The notes: generated by a model not told the origin, from the letters alone. Positions 15,179 to 24,107 are shown, numbered from the stretch's first letter. The stretch: DNA of 64,000 nt from Clostridiales bacterium (GCA_012839345.1 DUNN01000029.1:62001-126000), one strand, 5' to 3'. Numbers and translations: made by a program.

Positions 15179-16825
15179 TTAATCCTTTCCAGATTCAGAT
15201 TGAATTGCTTGCTGCAAAGCACTTTTCAGGCTTAGTACAGACGGTGAAACAACGGATAATTCGTCGATACCGAGCTTTAAGTAAAATTCCGTTAAAGCGG
15301 GGTCGGCGGCGGATTCCCCACAGATGCCCACGGGTATTCCCGCCTGATGGGCACTTTGGGCGGCCATTTCAATCATTTTCAGCACAGCGGGATTGCGCTG
15401 GTTGTACAGTTTCGAAATTTTCCCATTCATCCGGTCGGCTGCCAGCGTATACTGGGTTAAATCGTTGGTACCAATGCTGAAAAAATCACACTCTTTTGCC
15501 AGTTCACTGCTCAGCACAGCCGCCGCCGGCGTTTCAATCATAATTCCAACCTTTACTGCGGTATCAAACGCAATGTTTTTGGCAGATAGGTCCGATTTTA
15601 TATCTTCTAAAATGGCTTTCGCCGTTCTGATTTCCTCAGTTGAAATAATCATTGGGAACATGATTTTTAGATTGCCAAATGCGGAAGCGCGCAGCAAAGC
15701 CCGAAGCTGCGTCCGGAATAAGTCCGTCTGGTCCAGGCAAATGCGAATGGCACGGTAGCCAAGCGCAGGATTTTCTTCTTCCGGCAGATGAAGGTACGGC
15801 ACCTTTTTGTCCGCACCAATGTCAAATGTGCGCACGATGACCGGCTTTTTGCCCATTTTCTTCAATACCTGCCGATAAGCTTCGAACTGCTCGTCTTCTG
15901 TCGGCAGGGAGTCTCGTCCCATATATAAAAATTCACTGCGAAACAGCCCAATGCCATCGGCTCCGTTTTCCAAAGCGCTTTGCACGTCACCTGGGTGCCC
16001 GATATTGGCGTTGACTTCAATGGTTCTGCCGTTGTGCATAATGGTGGTATTTCCCAAAGATTGTTTTAATTTATTCTTGCTATTAATCGATTCGGTTTGT
16101 CTTTTTTCATAATTTTCCTGGGTGGCTTTGTCCGGCTCCAAAAGAACCTCGCCGGACGTTCCGTCCACAATTACAAACATACCATCTTTTAATTTCTCAA
16201 AGCTGTCTTCCAGGCCCGCCACAGCTGGAATCCCCATAGTGCGTGACAAAATGGCGGAATGGGAGGTCCTGGAGCCAACGCGCGTTACAATCGCCAGTAC
16301 TTTCGATTGATCCAGTTTTACGGTTTCGCTTGGCGTCAAGTCTTCGGCTGCAAGGATGAACGGTTCTTCAGAATTCACCGGACCCGCAGCGGTGCTTTTG
16401 TTCAGGCATTGAATCAAACGGCGTGAAATGTCGATGACATCCGTTTTGCGGCCGCGCATATATTCAGAGTCCATTTGGGCAAACTGCTCCGCAAATTCCT
16501 GGCCGGTTTCCCAAACCGCAAACTCGGCATTCACCTGTTCTTTTACAATTTTCTCTTGTATGGCTTCGGTAAAGTCCTCATCCTGAAGCATCATGATGTG
16601 AATTTGAAAGATCATGGAATCTTTTTCCCCGACCTGCTTCAGCAATTTTAGATAGATTTCATTTAGGGCACCTTCGGCCTGTTTTTGTGCCGCCTTGAAA
16701 CGTGCAAGTTCGTTCTCTGTATTTTCAATGTAGTGTTTTTCGATTGACAGCTTGTCGTTTTGGTACAGCATCAGACGGCCTATTGCGACCCCGTCCGACG
16801 TACCGATTCCATGAAGTTTTTTCAT
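15179..16825 (-). CDS. ptsI: PTS Enzyme I (phosphoenolpyruvate-protein phosphotransferase)
   Basis: 548 aa, slightly shorter than the usual ~570. It has the HPr-binding N-terminal helical domain, the phosphohistidine loop VGSRTSHSAILSRTMGIPAV, and a PEP-binding barrel with GLFRSEFLYMGR, ALGYRAIRICLD, MIETPAAAVLS and FFSIGTNDLTQYTLAADR. It starts the phosphate relay PEP-EI-HPr-IIA. It is 13 nt after HPr and 5 nt before the IIA gene. Finding the general PTS enzymes inside a MurNAc operon is unusual; they may be the cell's only EI/HPr or a dedicated set, which this window cannot settle. Confidence 0.97.
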   Translation of the reverse strand: MKKLHGIGTSDGVAIGRLMLYQNDKLSIEKHYIENTENELARFKAAQKQAEGALNEIYLKLLKQVGEKDSMIFQIHIMMLQDEDFTEAIQEKIVKEQVNAEFAVWETGQEFAEQFAQMDSEYMRGRKTDVIDISRRLIQCLNKSTAAGPVNSEEPFILAAEDLTPSETVKLDQSKVLAIVTRVGSRTSHSAILSRTMGIPAVAGLEDSFEKLKDGMFVIVDGTSGEVLLEPDKATQENYEKRQTESINSKNKLKQSLGNTTIMHNGRTIEVNANIGHPGDVQSALENGADGIGLFRSEFLYMGRDSLPTEDEQFEAYRQVLKKMGKKPVIVRTFDIGADKKVPYLHLPEEENPALGYRAIRICLDQTDLFRTQLRALLRASAFGNLKIMFPMIISTEEIRTAKAILEDIKSDLSAKNIAFDTAVKVGIMIETPAAAVLSSELAKECDFFSIGTNDLTQYTLAADRMNGKISKLYNQRNPAVLKMIEMAAQSAHQAGIPVGICGESAADPALTEFYLKLGIDELSVVSPSVLSLKSALQQAIQSESGKD

Positions 16826-16838
16826 TGAGTCACCTGCT

Positions 16839-17096
16839 TTAAATGTTTGCTTCGCAGAATTCCTTTAGTTTTGCACAATCCGCATTTTCTTCCGGTCCCT
16901 CAACCGTAAAGGTAACCAGGTCATTCTGCTTAACACATAGGCCCATCACGGCAAAAAGGCGTTTTGCATCTGCGGATTTGCCGTTTACAGACAGTGTAAT
17001 GTTGGAACTGCACTCTTTCACACATTTTACTAAAAGTCCTGCCGGACGTGCGTGTAGACCGTCTGCATCTTTTATTTGATACGTAAATTCTTTCAT
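16839..17096 (-). CDS. ptsH: PTS phosphocarrier HPr lacking Ser46
   Basis: 85 aa. DADGLHARPAGLLVK contains the phosphorylated His15. Counting from the start Met, position 46, which is Ser in Bacillus HPr and the target of HPr kinase, is Arg here (KSADAKRLFAVMGL). It can therefore carry phosphate to IIA but should not form P-Ser-HPr, the co-repressor of CcpA. From general knowledge many clostridial HPr proteins share this KR variant. It leads the HPr-EI-IIA-amidase segment, separated from mupG by the terminator-like stem at 17126-17195. Confidence 0.95.
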   Translation of the reverse strand: MKEFTYQIKDADGLHARPAGLLVKCVKECSSNITLSVNGKSADAKRLFAVMGLCVKQNDLVTFTVEGPEENADCAKLKEFCEANI

Positions 17097-17125
17097 TTTA
17101 TTTGCCCTCTTTGCAAATGGTATTT

Positions 17126-17195
17126 TGAAAAAGAAGGCGGAACGAATTTACTTTCTCTCGCCACAAAGGGAGAGAGAATCAAAACTTTCCGCCTT
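17126..17195 (-). terminator. Internal terminator or attenuator between mupG and ptsH
   Basis: AAGGCGGAA (17134-17142) pairs with TTCCGCCTT (17187-17195), with a nested TTTCTCTC/GAGAGA stem inside. On the minus strand it is followed by CTTCTTTTTC. Some transcripts should stop here, so permease genes may be made in excess of HPr-EI-IIA, or the downstream genes have their own promoter. Confidence 0.7.
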
Positions 17196-17229
17196 TATAA
17201 AGCTGCCACATCAATCAGCGGCACAAAAC

Positions 17230-18282
17230 TCATGATAGTATGAATTTGAATCCCATGCCCTCGGTAATATAATCAAGATACGGAAGGGACTCTGGTTTGA
17301 CCTGACCGACAATGTTCACTTTGCTCTCCAGCGGCAAATCTTTTCGGGCGATCTCCAGTTCTCCCGAGTACCTCAGGTAATCCTGGTTGCCTACTGAGAT
17401 GCTGCCTTTCTTTCTGGGGCTGCACGGCTCAACCGGGAACAGCCTTCCTTCGGAAGCATATGTTCTGGATTCCTGCGAACGAATCACATATTCGCTGGAA
17501 TCCGGACGGTCATGGTGGATGGTTTCCACAATGAATTTGTATTCCGGTCGGATATCGGCTTTTAAGCTGATGTAGCCTTCCGACAGTTCTTGAATTTGGC
17601 GGTAGGCATCATCGCTGATGTCGACATCGCCCACCATGCAAATATCGGTGGAGCACAATTTGATTAGTTGAAGCATATTGAGCAGCACGTTTCCATTGCG
17701 CTGTTCTTCAACGGTAGGGAGCCCCATTTTCAGGGGCCCCCGCAGTGCTTTGTCGCCTGCGACAAACGCCATGGTTTTCATGCCAAGCGAATGCATCCGC
17801 TCGTTTATTTTTTCGACTCTTGCGAAAGACAAGCCCGTAAGCGGTTTGGGATAGAAATTATGGCATGCACTGAATTTTGAAAAATCTGCATGCAGGCTTT
17901 GTAGCTCGGTAATCTGGCTGTCCTGGAGCGTGCTGGCATTAAAAACCAGATGGAAGTCTTTCGACAGCTCTACCATTTCTCGGCAGGTAAACCCATAGTC
18001 CACCCTAAGATGTGAAATGGAAGTCTGTTTTAAATCTGAAATGCTTTGGAGTCCCATCTTCTTTAGGGTTCGCGGGCCAATATCTACAATTAAAGAAACT
18101 CCGAATTCCTTGCATGCATCCAGAAGGCTTTTGACTTCATTCGCATCATCTTTTGTCTGTTCTTCTGGGATATGCAGGGAAGTAAATGCATATTTGATGT
18201 TGGAACGGTGCGCCTTTTCCAGAATTTCAATATTTTTCTGAAGCCCTGTTCCCAAATACAATGAAATTCCAAAGTGATTCAT
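17230..18282 (-). CDS. mupG: MupG-type 6-phospho-N-acetylmuramidase (DUF871)
   Basis: 350 aa, the length of DUF871 proteins: an N-terminal TIM barrel (FGISLYLGTG at the start; FTSLHIPEE; VDIGPRTLKKMG; LRVDYGFT; FSACHNFYPKPLTGLSF) and a small C-terminal beta domain. In Staphylococcus aureus MupG hydrolyses MurNAc-6-phosphate-GlcNAc made by MurP into MurNAc-6-P and GlcNAc. It lies 14 nt after murP, which makes the same role very likely here. Confidence 0.9.
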   Translation of the reverse strand: MNHFGISLYLGTGLQKNIEILEKAHRSNIKYAFTSLHIPEEQTKDDANEVKSLLDACKEFGVSLIVDIGPRTLKKMGLQSISDLKQTSISHLRVDYGFTCREMVELSKDFHLVFNASTLQDSQITELQSLHADFSKFSACHNFYPKPLTGLSFARVEKINERMHSLGMKTMAFVAGDKALRGPLKMGLPTVEEQRNGNVLLNMLQLIKLCSTDICMVGDVDISDDAYRQIQELSEGYISLKADIRPEYKFIVETIHHDRPDSSEYVIRSQESRTYASEGRLFPVEPCSPRKKGSISVGNQDYLRYSGELEIARKDLPLESKVNIVGQVKPESLPYLDYITEGMGFKFILS

Positions 18283-18296
18283 ACCATGATACCCCG

Positions 18297-19730
18297 TTAA
18301 TCGTCTTTACCGTATACTTCATTAATTCTGTTTTCATCAACGCCGAAGAAATAAGTCAGGATAAATCCGCCAAGGTAAGCCACAACCATTGAAATGACAT
18401 ACTGCAGCTGCTGGCCAGGGACAACAATTAACAGACCGAACAAGCCCGAAACACCCTGGGAGATTGTTCCAAGATGGAACAGAGATGCCAGAATGCCGCC
18501 CAAGCCGGCGCCTAAGCAAGCGGTCACAAACGGTTTGCCAAGCGGAAGCGTTACGGCATACATCAAAGGTTCGCCAACGCCAAGGATGCCGACGGGGAGG
18601 GAGTCTCGTGTCATTCTCTTTAGCTTCTTATTTTTCGTTTTGAAGCAGATTGCAAGGCCGGCACCAACTTGGCCACCGCCCGCCATCATCAGGATCGGCA
18701 GAAGATAGTTGACACCCTTTGTTGCACCGTTGGGATCATTCAGCATTGCATGAATCGGGGTTAAGGCCTGATGCAGTCCGACCGAAACCAAAGGCAGGAA
18801 ACCAGCGGACAGAATGTAGCCGCCTATGGCACCAAGATCAGTATACAGGAAATTAAGCAGGAAGAAAATGCCGTTTGTAAGCCATGTGCCAATCGGCTGC
18901 AGCACGATTACCGTTACAAAGCCGCCAAGAATGACTGTGAGAAGCGGCGTAAAGAACGTATCCAGCAGATCGGGTATGATTTTTCGAATCCATCTTTCAA
19001 GGTATGCAAAGAAGATACCGGCAATCAGTGCGGAAAGCAAACCGCCGTTGCTCGGGTTAAAGGCTTTTCCAGTGATAGGAAGTAAAATGTCGGCATCATT
19101 TACCTTAGCAAGCAGCGGCATAGCTGAATTTGCCACAAAATATGCGCCGGCCAGCGCTCCGAGGATGGGGGAGCCCTTAAATTCTTTGCAAGCGTTCATG
19201 CCAACGAAAATCGGCAGGTACAAGAACAGTGCCCATCCAATTACAGCGATGCACTGGTACCACCAGACACCAACCATCGCTTTGTTGGTCGAAACGTTAA
19301 TGACATTGAGAATTCCGTTGATAAGACCTGCGGCGATGATGCCCGGCAAAATAGGTACGAACACGTTTGCAATATGTTTTAAGAACCTTTGTACCGGACC
19401 GTTATGCTTCGCTTTATTAATTTCTTTGTTTTCTTTGGCAACGGACTGCACGTCCTCGGCAGCATCGTCCGAGCCAAGCGCCAGTCCGGTCAGTTTGGCG
19501 AATTCCTCGCCCACCTTATGTACTTTTCCTGGGCCGAAAACAATTTGCACTGTTCCCGAGTCGACAACGCCAAGCACCCCCTCTATTTTTTTCAATGAAG
19601 GGACATCCACTTTTTCATGATCCGAGACAGTTACCCGCAGCCGCGTCATACAAGTCATGTTGGCAACGATGTTCTCTTTTCCGCCAAGTGCCGCAAGAAC
19701 TTCTTTTGCAGTTTTTTGATAGTCCATCAT
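18297..19730 (-). CDS. murP: PTS N-acetylmuramic acid EIIBC permease
   Basis: 477 aa. Residues 1-85 are a glucose-family IIB domain with the phosphorylated Cys in VANMTCMTRLRVTV; after a ~25-residue linker comes a ten-helix IIC domain with GVGEPLMYAVTLPLGKPF, the substrate-binding signature. No IIA domain is fused. It imports and 6-phosphorylates MurNAc or MurNAc-GlcNAc. mupG directly downstream and the divergent murQ decide between MurP and trehalose or sucrose permeases of the same family. It is transcribed from the promoter at 19797-19824; ATG 19730 and the next ATG are both possible starts. Confidence 0.92.
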   Translation of the reverse strand: MMDYQKTAKEVLAALGGKENIVANMTCMTRLRVTVSDHEKVDVPSLKKIEGVLGVVDSGTVQIVFGPGKVHKVGEEFAKLTGLALGSDDAAEDVQSVAKENKEINKAKHNGPVQRFLKHIANVFVPILPGIIAAGLINGILNVINVSTNKAMVGVWWYQCIAVIGWALFLYLPIFVGMNACKEFKGSPILGALAGAYFVANSAMPLLAKVNDADILLPITGKAFNPSNGGLLSALIAGIFFAYLERWIRKIIPDLLDTFFTPLLTVILGGFVTVIVLQPIGTWLTNGIFFLLNFLYTDLGAIGGYILSAGFLPLVSVGLHQALTPIHAMLNDPNGATKGVNYLLPILMMAGGGQVGAGLAICFKTKNKKLKRMTRDSLPVGILGVGEPLMYAVTLPLGKPFVTACLGAGLGGILASLFHLGTISQGVSGLFGLLIVVPGQQLQYVISMVVAYLGGFILTYFFGVDENRINEVYGKDD

Positions 19731-19796
19731 AAGTTCTCCTTTCTCTTTACCGCTTAAAGTTTGTTCTCATCCCTCGTGGATTATTTGACTATCTAC

Positions 19797-19824
19797 ATTA
19801 TACGATTTAAACAATATATGTCAA
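19797..19824 (-). promoter_or_regulatory. murP operon promoter
   Basis: On the minus strand TTGACA (19824-19819) and TATAAT (19802-19797) are both perfect consensus with a 16-nt spacer. The start point would be near 19790, leaving a ~60-nt leader. Confidence 0.78.
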
Positions 19825-19876
19825 TAATATTTCAAAAAATTTTTTAAAATATTAAAATATTATTTTGTACATGTTA

Positions 19877-19902
19877 TTTGCGAATCTAAAATTTTTGCGA
19901 AT
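19877..19902. promoter_or_regulatory. Direct repeat of TTTGCGAAT between murP and murQ promoters
   Basis: TTTGCGAAT occurs at 19877-19885 and 19894-19902, 17 bp apart, in an otherwise very AT-rich 400-bp divergent region. It is the only GC-containing repeat there and is a candidate regulator site, for example for the RpiR/MurR protein or an activator. The rest of 19740-20130 holds the two promoters and A/T tracts. Confidence 0.4.
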
Positions 19903-20023
19903 TATTTCTATATAAAACTTTAGTTATTGAAAGTTATCGAGTAATATAACGAATGTTTTTTGAATATTATTATATTTTGGAATTTTTTGCCTTAATTATT
20001 TCATGTATTTATTTAATATAATA

Positions 20024-20051
20024 TTGAAATTTTATTTTATATAGTTATAAT
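20024..20051 (+). promoter_or_regulatory. murQ operon promoter
   Basis: TTGAAA (20024-20029), a 16-nt spacer and TATAAT (20046-20051). The start point would be near 20058, about 75 nt before the murQ ATG. Confidence 0.68.
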
Positions 20052-20131
20052 ATAAAGTGTAATAAACGAACGGTGCAAAATGTATGCCTTTTTACAGCTT
20101 CAAACATGAAACGAACAAGGGGAAATATAAA

Positions 20132-21061
20132 ATGAGCATAAACTTGAACACACTCGAAACGGAACAAACCAACCCGAACAGTCAAAACATCGATGTAATG
20201 GATACCATCGATATCCTGAATGTCATCAACCGAGAGGATCAAACGGTCGCCCTGGCGGTACAAAAAGTTCTGCCGGAAATTGCAGAGTTGGTCGATCAGA
20301 TTCACGAACGGATGATGCGGGGAGGACGGGTGATTTATATTGGAGCAGGTACCTCCGGCCGGCTTGGTGTATTGGATGCCAGTGAATGTCCGCCCACATA
20401 CGGGGTGGACGCTTCCTTGGTTCAGGGAATCATCGCCGGCGGTTTTTCCGCGCTGCTGAAAGCCAAAGAAGGTGCCGAAGACAGCCTGGAACTTGCACGA
20501 CATGACCTGGAAAATATCGGCCTTACTGCCAATGACACGGTAATTGGCTTGGCCGCCAGCGGAAGAACGCCTTATGTTATCGGCGGATTGGACTATGCTA
20601 ATGAAATTGGAGCCTATACCGGCGCAATCAGCTGCGTATATCGCGCCAAGATTTCAGAACATGCCAAAGCAAAAATTGAAGCAGTCGTTGGGCCGGAAGT
20701 TATTACCGGCTCTACACGCATGAAGGCCGGCACTGCACAGAAAATGATTCTGAACATGATTTCCACAACTTTGATGATAAAGTACGGAAAGGTTTACAAA
20801 AACCTGATGGTCGACGTACAGCCGACCAATGAAAAGTTGGTGGAGCGGGCAAAACGCATTATTATGTCCAGCAGCGGCTGCAGTTACGAAGAAGCTGCGG
20901 ACTATTTGGAGCAAAGCGGTTCCAATGTAAAAATTGCGATTTGCATGGCGATTACCAAGCGATCGAAAAACGATTGTGATATAATATTAAAAAAAGCCCA
21001 AGGCAATATCTCGAAAGCAATCCGTTCTTTAAGAGAAGGCGACGATCGTACAAAAAGCTGA
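20132..21061 (+). CDS. murQ: N-acetylmuramic acid 6-phosphate etherase
   Basis: 309 aa from ATG 20132. An in-frame ATG at 20084 would add 16 residues, but 20132 has an AAGGGGAAA site close by and gives the usual MurQ start (LNTLETEQTNPNSQNIDVM). The SIS domain contains YIGAGTSGRLGVLDASECPP, where the Glu is the catalytic residue, and ITGSTRMKAGTAQKMIL; a C-terminal UBA-like helical end (SGCSYEEAADYL) follows. It cleaves the D-lactyl ether of MurNAc-6-P to give GlcNAc-6-P and D-lactate. It heads a three-gene operon divergent from murP. Confidence 0.96.
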   Translation: MSINLNTLETEQTNPNSQNIDVMDTIDILNVINREDQTVALAVQKVLPEIAELVDQIHERMMRGGRVIYIGAGTSGRLGVLDASECPPTYGVDASLVQGIIAGGFSALLKAKEGAEDSLELARHDLENIGLTANDTVIGLAASGRTPYVIGGLDYANEIGAYTGAISCVYRAKISEHAKAKIEAVVGPEVITGSTRMKAGTAQKMILNMISTTLMIKYGKVYKNLMVDVQPTNEKLVERAKRIIMSSSGCSYEEAADYLEQSGSNVKIAICMAITKRSKNDCDIILKKAQGNISKAIRSLREGDDRTKS

Positions 21062-21081
21062 AATAACCGTGAGGGAATGAC

Positions 21082-21918
21082 ATGAGCTGCATTTATAAAA
21101 TCCGCGAAGGAATGGCAAGTTATACCGAAACTGAAAAAAAGCTGGCAGATTACCTGCTGCAAAACAGGAATGAAGCGATTCTGTGCTCCGCGCAGACTTT
21201 GGGTGAAAAAGTCGGGGTGTCAGCCGCCGCGGTAATCCGCTTGTCCCACAAGTTGGGGTACAAAGGATTTACTGCGCTGAAAGTGGACCTTGCCAGGGAC
21301 AGTACCAACGAGGTCATGAGCTTTGACGACATGATTCAGGAACAGGACCCTATGGATATTGTGGTGAAGAAAGCCGAAAACCTGAACACCATGCTGCAGA
21401 ACCAAGCGTACCGGCTGTTAAACATTGAGGACTTGGAGCGAGCGGTACAAGCACTGCTGAAGTGTCAAACGGTGTATCTTTTTGGTATCAGCGGCTCCGG
21501 TATTGTTTGCATGGATTTTATGGAAAAGTTGTCTCGGATTAACCGTTCCGTCATTTATCACAGCGACTTACACGACCAATTTGCGGCCGCAGCCCACATG
21601 ACAAAGCACGATGTTGCACTTGCCGTAAGCTACAGCGGAAAAACCCACGAAGTAAACACCGCTATGAAATTCGCGAAAGAAATCGGAGCCACCACCATCG
21701 CGATTACACAGTTCCGAAAAAGCCCTTTGTCCAAATTAGCCGATATCCCGCTCTACATTCCCTCAACGGAACGTGAGCTGCGGCTGGGAGCTATTGCCTC
21801 TCGGAATGCCTCTTTCATTGTAACAGATTTACTTTATATGGGCATTGCCAAGGATAATATAGAGTTTACAAAAGAGTGTTTGGTGAAAACCAAGAACATA
21901 ATAACCCGGTTAAAATAG
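21082..21918 (+). CDS. murR: RpiR-family regulator, MurR-like
   Basis: 278 aa. The N-terminal ~77 residues are an RpiR helix-turn-helix (TETEKKLADYLLQN, then KVGVSAAAVIRLSHKLGYKG) and residues ~120-260 a SIS sugar-phosphate domain (VYLFGISGSGIVCMDFMEKL; ALAVSYSGKTHEVNTAMKF). MurR proteins repress mur genes and are released by MurNAc-6-P. It follows murQ by 20 nt with a GAGGGAATG ribosome site, and is the obvious regulator of both divergent units; the operator sequence itself is not established. Confidence 0.87.
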   Translation: MSCIYKIREGMASYTETEKKLADYLLQNRNEAILCSAQTLGEKVGVSAAAVIRLSHKLGYKGFTALKVDLARDSTNEVMSFDDMIQEQDPMDIVVKKAENLNTMLQNQAYRLLNIEDLERAVQALLKCQTVYLFGISGSGIVCMDFMEKLSRINRSVIYHSDLHDQFAAAAHMTKHDVALAVSYSGKTHEVNTAMKFAKEIGATTIAITQFRKSPLSKLADIPLYIPSTERELRLGAIASRNASFIVTDLLYMGIAKDNIEFTKECLVKTKNIITRLK

Positions 21919-21932
21919 AATGGGTGATTTGC

Positions 21933-22775
21933 TTGAAATTAAAATTAATCGCGTTGGATATGGATGGGACTGTTTTGCTTAATGACCATAAGAGCATTAC
22001 TCAAAGGACCAAACAAGCAATCGGCAGGGCGGTCGCACGAAATATTATGGTGGTTCCTTCCAGCGGAAGAATTGTTACCGTTTTACCGACCGCTGTAACG
22101 TCTCTTCCCGGCATTAATTTCGCCATAACCTCAAACGGTTCCTTGGTTTATGACTTGAAGAAAAAAGAAATCATCTATTCCAATGCGATTCCCGTCCCTA
22201 ATATCATATCGGTTTTACAGAGTCTTCCCGCAAATTTATGGGTTGAAGTCTGGCATCATGGAAAAATCTATATGGAACAAACAAAATTTTCGCATCTTTC
22301 CGATTATTCGCTCAATCCATTTCATGTCGAAGTCCTTGAGCGGATTGGGGTTGGGGTTGAAAATTTGATTTCCTGTGCAGAGAAAATGCAGGATGGAGCT
22401 GAAAAAATCAACATTCCAACGATGCCGCCCGATTTGAAGGGGAAAGTGTGGGAAGCCCTTTCCCGCAGTTCGCAATTTGCTTTGGTAGATGCAGGTTCCG
22501 GGATGGAAATCATGAATACCGGAACATCAAAAGCGGCTGGCATTTTGGGACTGTGCCGCTACCTTTGCCGAAAAGGCGCTGAAATTAAGATGCAGAATGT
22601 GATGGCAATCGGCGACAGTGAAAATGATATTGAAGCACTGCAGGCCTGTGGATTAGGCATCGCAATGGGAAACGCCTGCGACTGCGTAAAAAAGGCCGTG
22701 AAAAACATCACCCTGCGCAATACGGAAGACGGCGCTGCCGTGGCGATTGAAAAATATGCCCTATCACTCGTTTAA
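21933..22775 (+). CDS. Cof-type HAD-IIB phosphatase
   Basis: About 280 aa from TTG 21933 (longer in-frame starts back to 21876 would overlap murR). HAD motifs: LIALDMDGTVL (I), VVPSSGRIV (II) and VMAIGDSENDIEALQACGLG (IV), with a C2B cap between. The family dephosphorylates sugar phosphates and flavin precursors. It begins 15 nt after murR, so it is probably in the mur operon and may act on a phosphosugar of the pathway, or prevent sugar-phosphate stress; neither is shown by sequence. Confidence 0.82.
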   Translation: MKLKLIALDMDGTVLLNDHKSITQRTKQAIGRAVARNIMVVPSSGRIVTVLPTAVTSLPGINFAITSNGSLVYDLKKKEIIYSNAIPVPNIISVLQSLPANLWVEVWHHGKIYMEQTKFSHLSDYSLNPFHVEVLERIGVGVENLISCAEKMQDGAEKINIPTMPPDLKGKVWEALSRSSQFALVDAGSGMEIMNTGTSKAAGILGLCRYLCRKGAEIKMQNVMAIGDSENDIEALQACGLGIAMGNACDCVKKAVKNITLRNTEDGAAVAIEKYALSLV

Positions 22776-22835
22776 CGTTTGCAAAAGGAAACCGGCAGAT
22801 TACATAGAAAGCAAAAATACACCCACCCGTCCCCG

Positions 22836-22867
22836 AAATGAACTGCACCCCATTTGTTAGACAGTAT
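22836..22867. repeat. Left inverted repeat of the IS3-family element
   Basis: AAATGAACTGCACCCC followed by ATTTGTTAGACAGTAT. It matches the complement of the right end in 23 or more of 32 positions, strongest in the inner GTTAGACA block. Confidence 0.75.
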
Positions 22868-22896
22868 GATATACTGAAAACAAATGGGGTGATTTT

Positions 22897-23262
22897 ATGC
22901 CAAAAGGGATGCCGAACAAGCGATACACAGCAGAATTCAAACAGATGGTAGTTGAAACTATGCGTGCTGAGAAACTAAGTTACTGCGAAGCAGCCAGGCA
23001 GTTTCATGTATCTTGCAATAAACGTGTTGCATCATGGGAAAGAATTTATTTAGAAGAAGGACCAGAAGGCTTATATCGAGAAAGGCGAGGGAGAGCCGGC
23101 GTAAACGGTAATACAAAGCAAGGACGCAAACCGAAGCGGAACAAAAAGGTAAAAGAAGACCTAATTGCAGAGGTACAACGTTTGAGAGCAGAGAATGATT
23201 ACTTAAAAAAATTGAATGCCTTGGTTTTAGAAGAGGAACGCCGCGACAAAGGGCACACGTGA
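22897..23262 (+). CDS. IS3-family transposase OrfA
   Basis: 121 aa. A helix-turn-helix (KRYTAEFKQMVVETMRAE, then SYCEAARQFHVSCNKRVASW) is followed by a basic linker and a C-terminal leucine-zipper-like coil (AEVQRLRAENDYLKKLNAL), the OrfA layout of the IS150 group. Its TGA overlaps the GTG start of orfB (GTGA at 23259-23262), which suggests coupled translation or frameshifting to an OrfAB fusion. It is intact even though orfB is not. Confidence 0.85.
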   Translation: MPKGMPNKRYTAEFKQMVVETMRAEKLSYCEAARQFHVSCNKRVASWERIYLEEGPEGLYRERRGRAGVNGNTKQGRKPKRNKKVKEDLIAEVQRLRAENDYLKKLNALVLEEERRDKGHT

Positions 23263-24101
23263 TCTGGGAATTGAGGCATAAACATAAGATTTCGCTTTTG
23301 ATTGAAGTATCCGGTTTGGCTCGATCAACCTATTACTACTATGCCAAACACAGAATGGAACCCGATAAATACAGCAAAGTTAAGGAACAGATCACTGGAA
23401 TCTATAATGAGAACAAGGGGCGCTATGGCTACCGCCGCATCACAACTGTTCTGCACAGCCGAGGATATTGCATCAATCACAAAACCGTCCAGAGGTTAAT
23501 GAAACAGCTTGGAATCGTCTGCCGGGTAAGGATGAAGAAATATCATTCCTACAAGGGTGAGGTGGGTAAAATTGCTCCAAATCTGTTGGAACGAGATTTT
23601 GAAGCAACTATGCCAAACCAGAAATGGGGAACCGATGTCACCGAGTTCAGCCTGTTTGGGCAAAAGCTGTATTTGTCACCGATTTTAGACTTGTGCAGCC
23701 AAGATATTGTTAGTTACGCCATCTCAGACAGGCCAGTGCTGTAGATGGTAACGAAAATGCTGGACAAAGCATTTGAAAAGATTCCCGATGGCACACAACT
23801 TATTCTTCACTCTGATCAAGGCTGGCAGTACCAGCACAAATGGTATCAAAGGAAGCTTGCTGAAAAAGGAATTCAACAGAGTATGAGCCGCAAAGGAAAC
23901 TGCCTGAACAACGCCGTAATAGAAAACTTCTTTGGCTTGCTTAAAAGTGAACTGCTGTACTTGCAGAAAGTTGAATCAATCGAGTAGTTTAAGGCTAAAC
24001 TCGTGGACTATCTGGATTATTACAACAACCGCCGTATCAAAGAAAAACTGAAGGGCTTGCCACCCGCTTTACACAGGCAACAAGCCCTCTCGATTGCTTG
24101 A
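23259..24101 (+). pseudogene. IS3-family transposase OrfB with two amber stops
   Basis: One continuous frame of 281 codons broken by TAG at 23742-23744 (RPVL*MVTKML) and TAG at 23985-23987 (VESIE*FKAKLV), ending at TGA 24101. The DDE residues remain: Asp in KWGTDVTEF, Asp in LILHSDQGWQYQ and Glu in NAVIENFFGLLKSE. An HTH_21 region (NKGRYGYRRITTVL) precedes them. Both stops are single-base changes from sense codons, so the gene looks newly disabled. The family normally has no TAG here. Confidence 0.82.
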
Positions 24102-24107
24102 TTTAAA

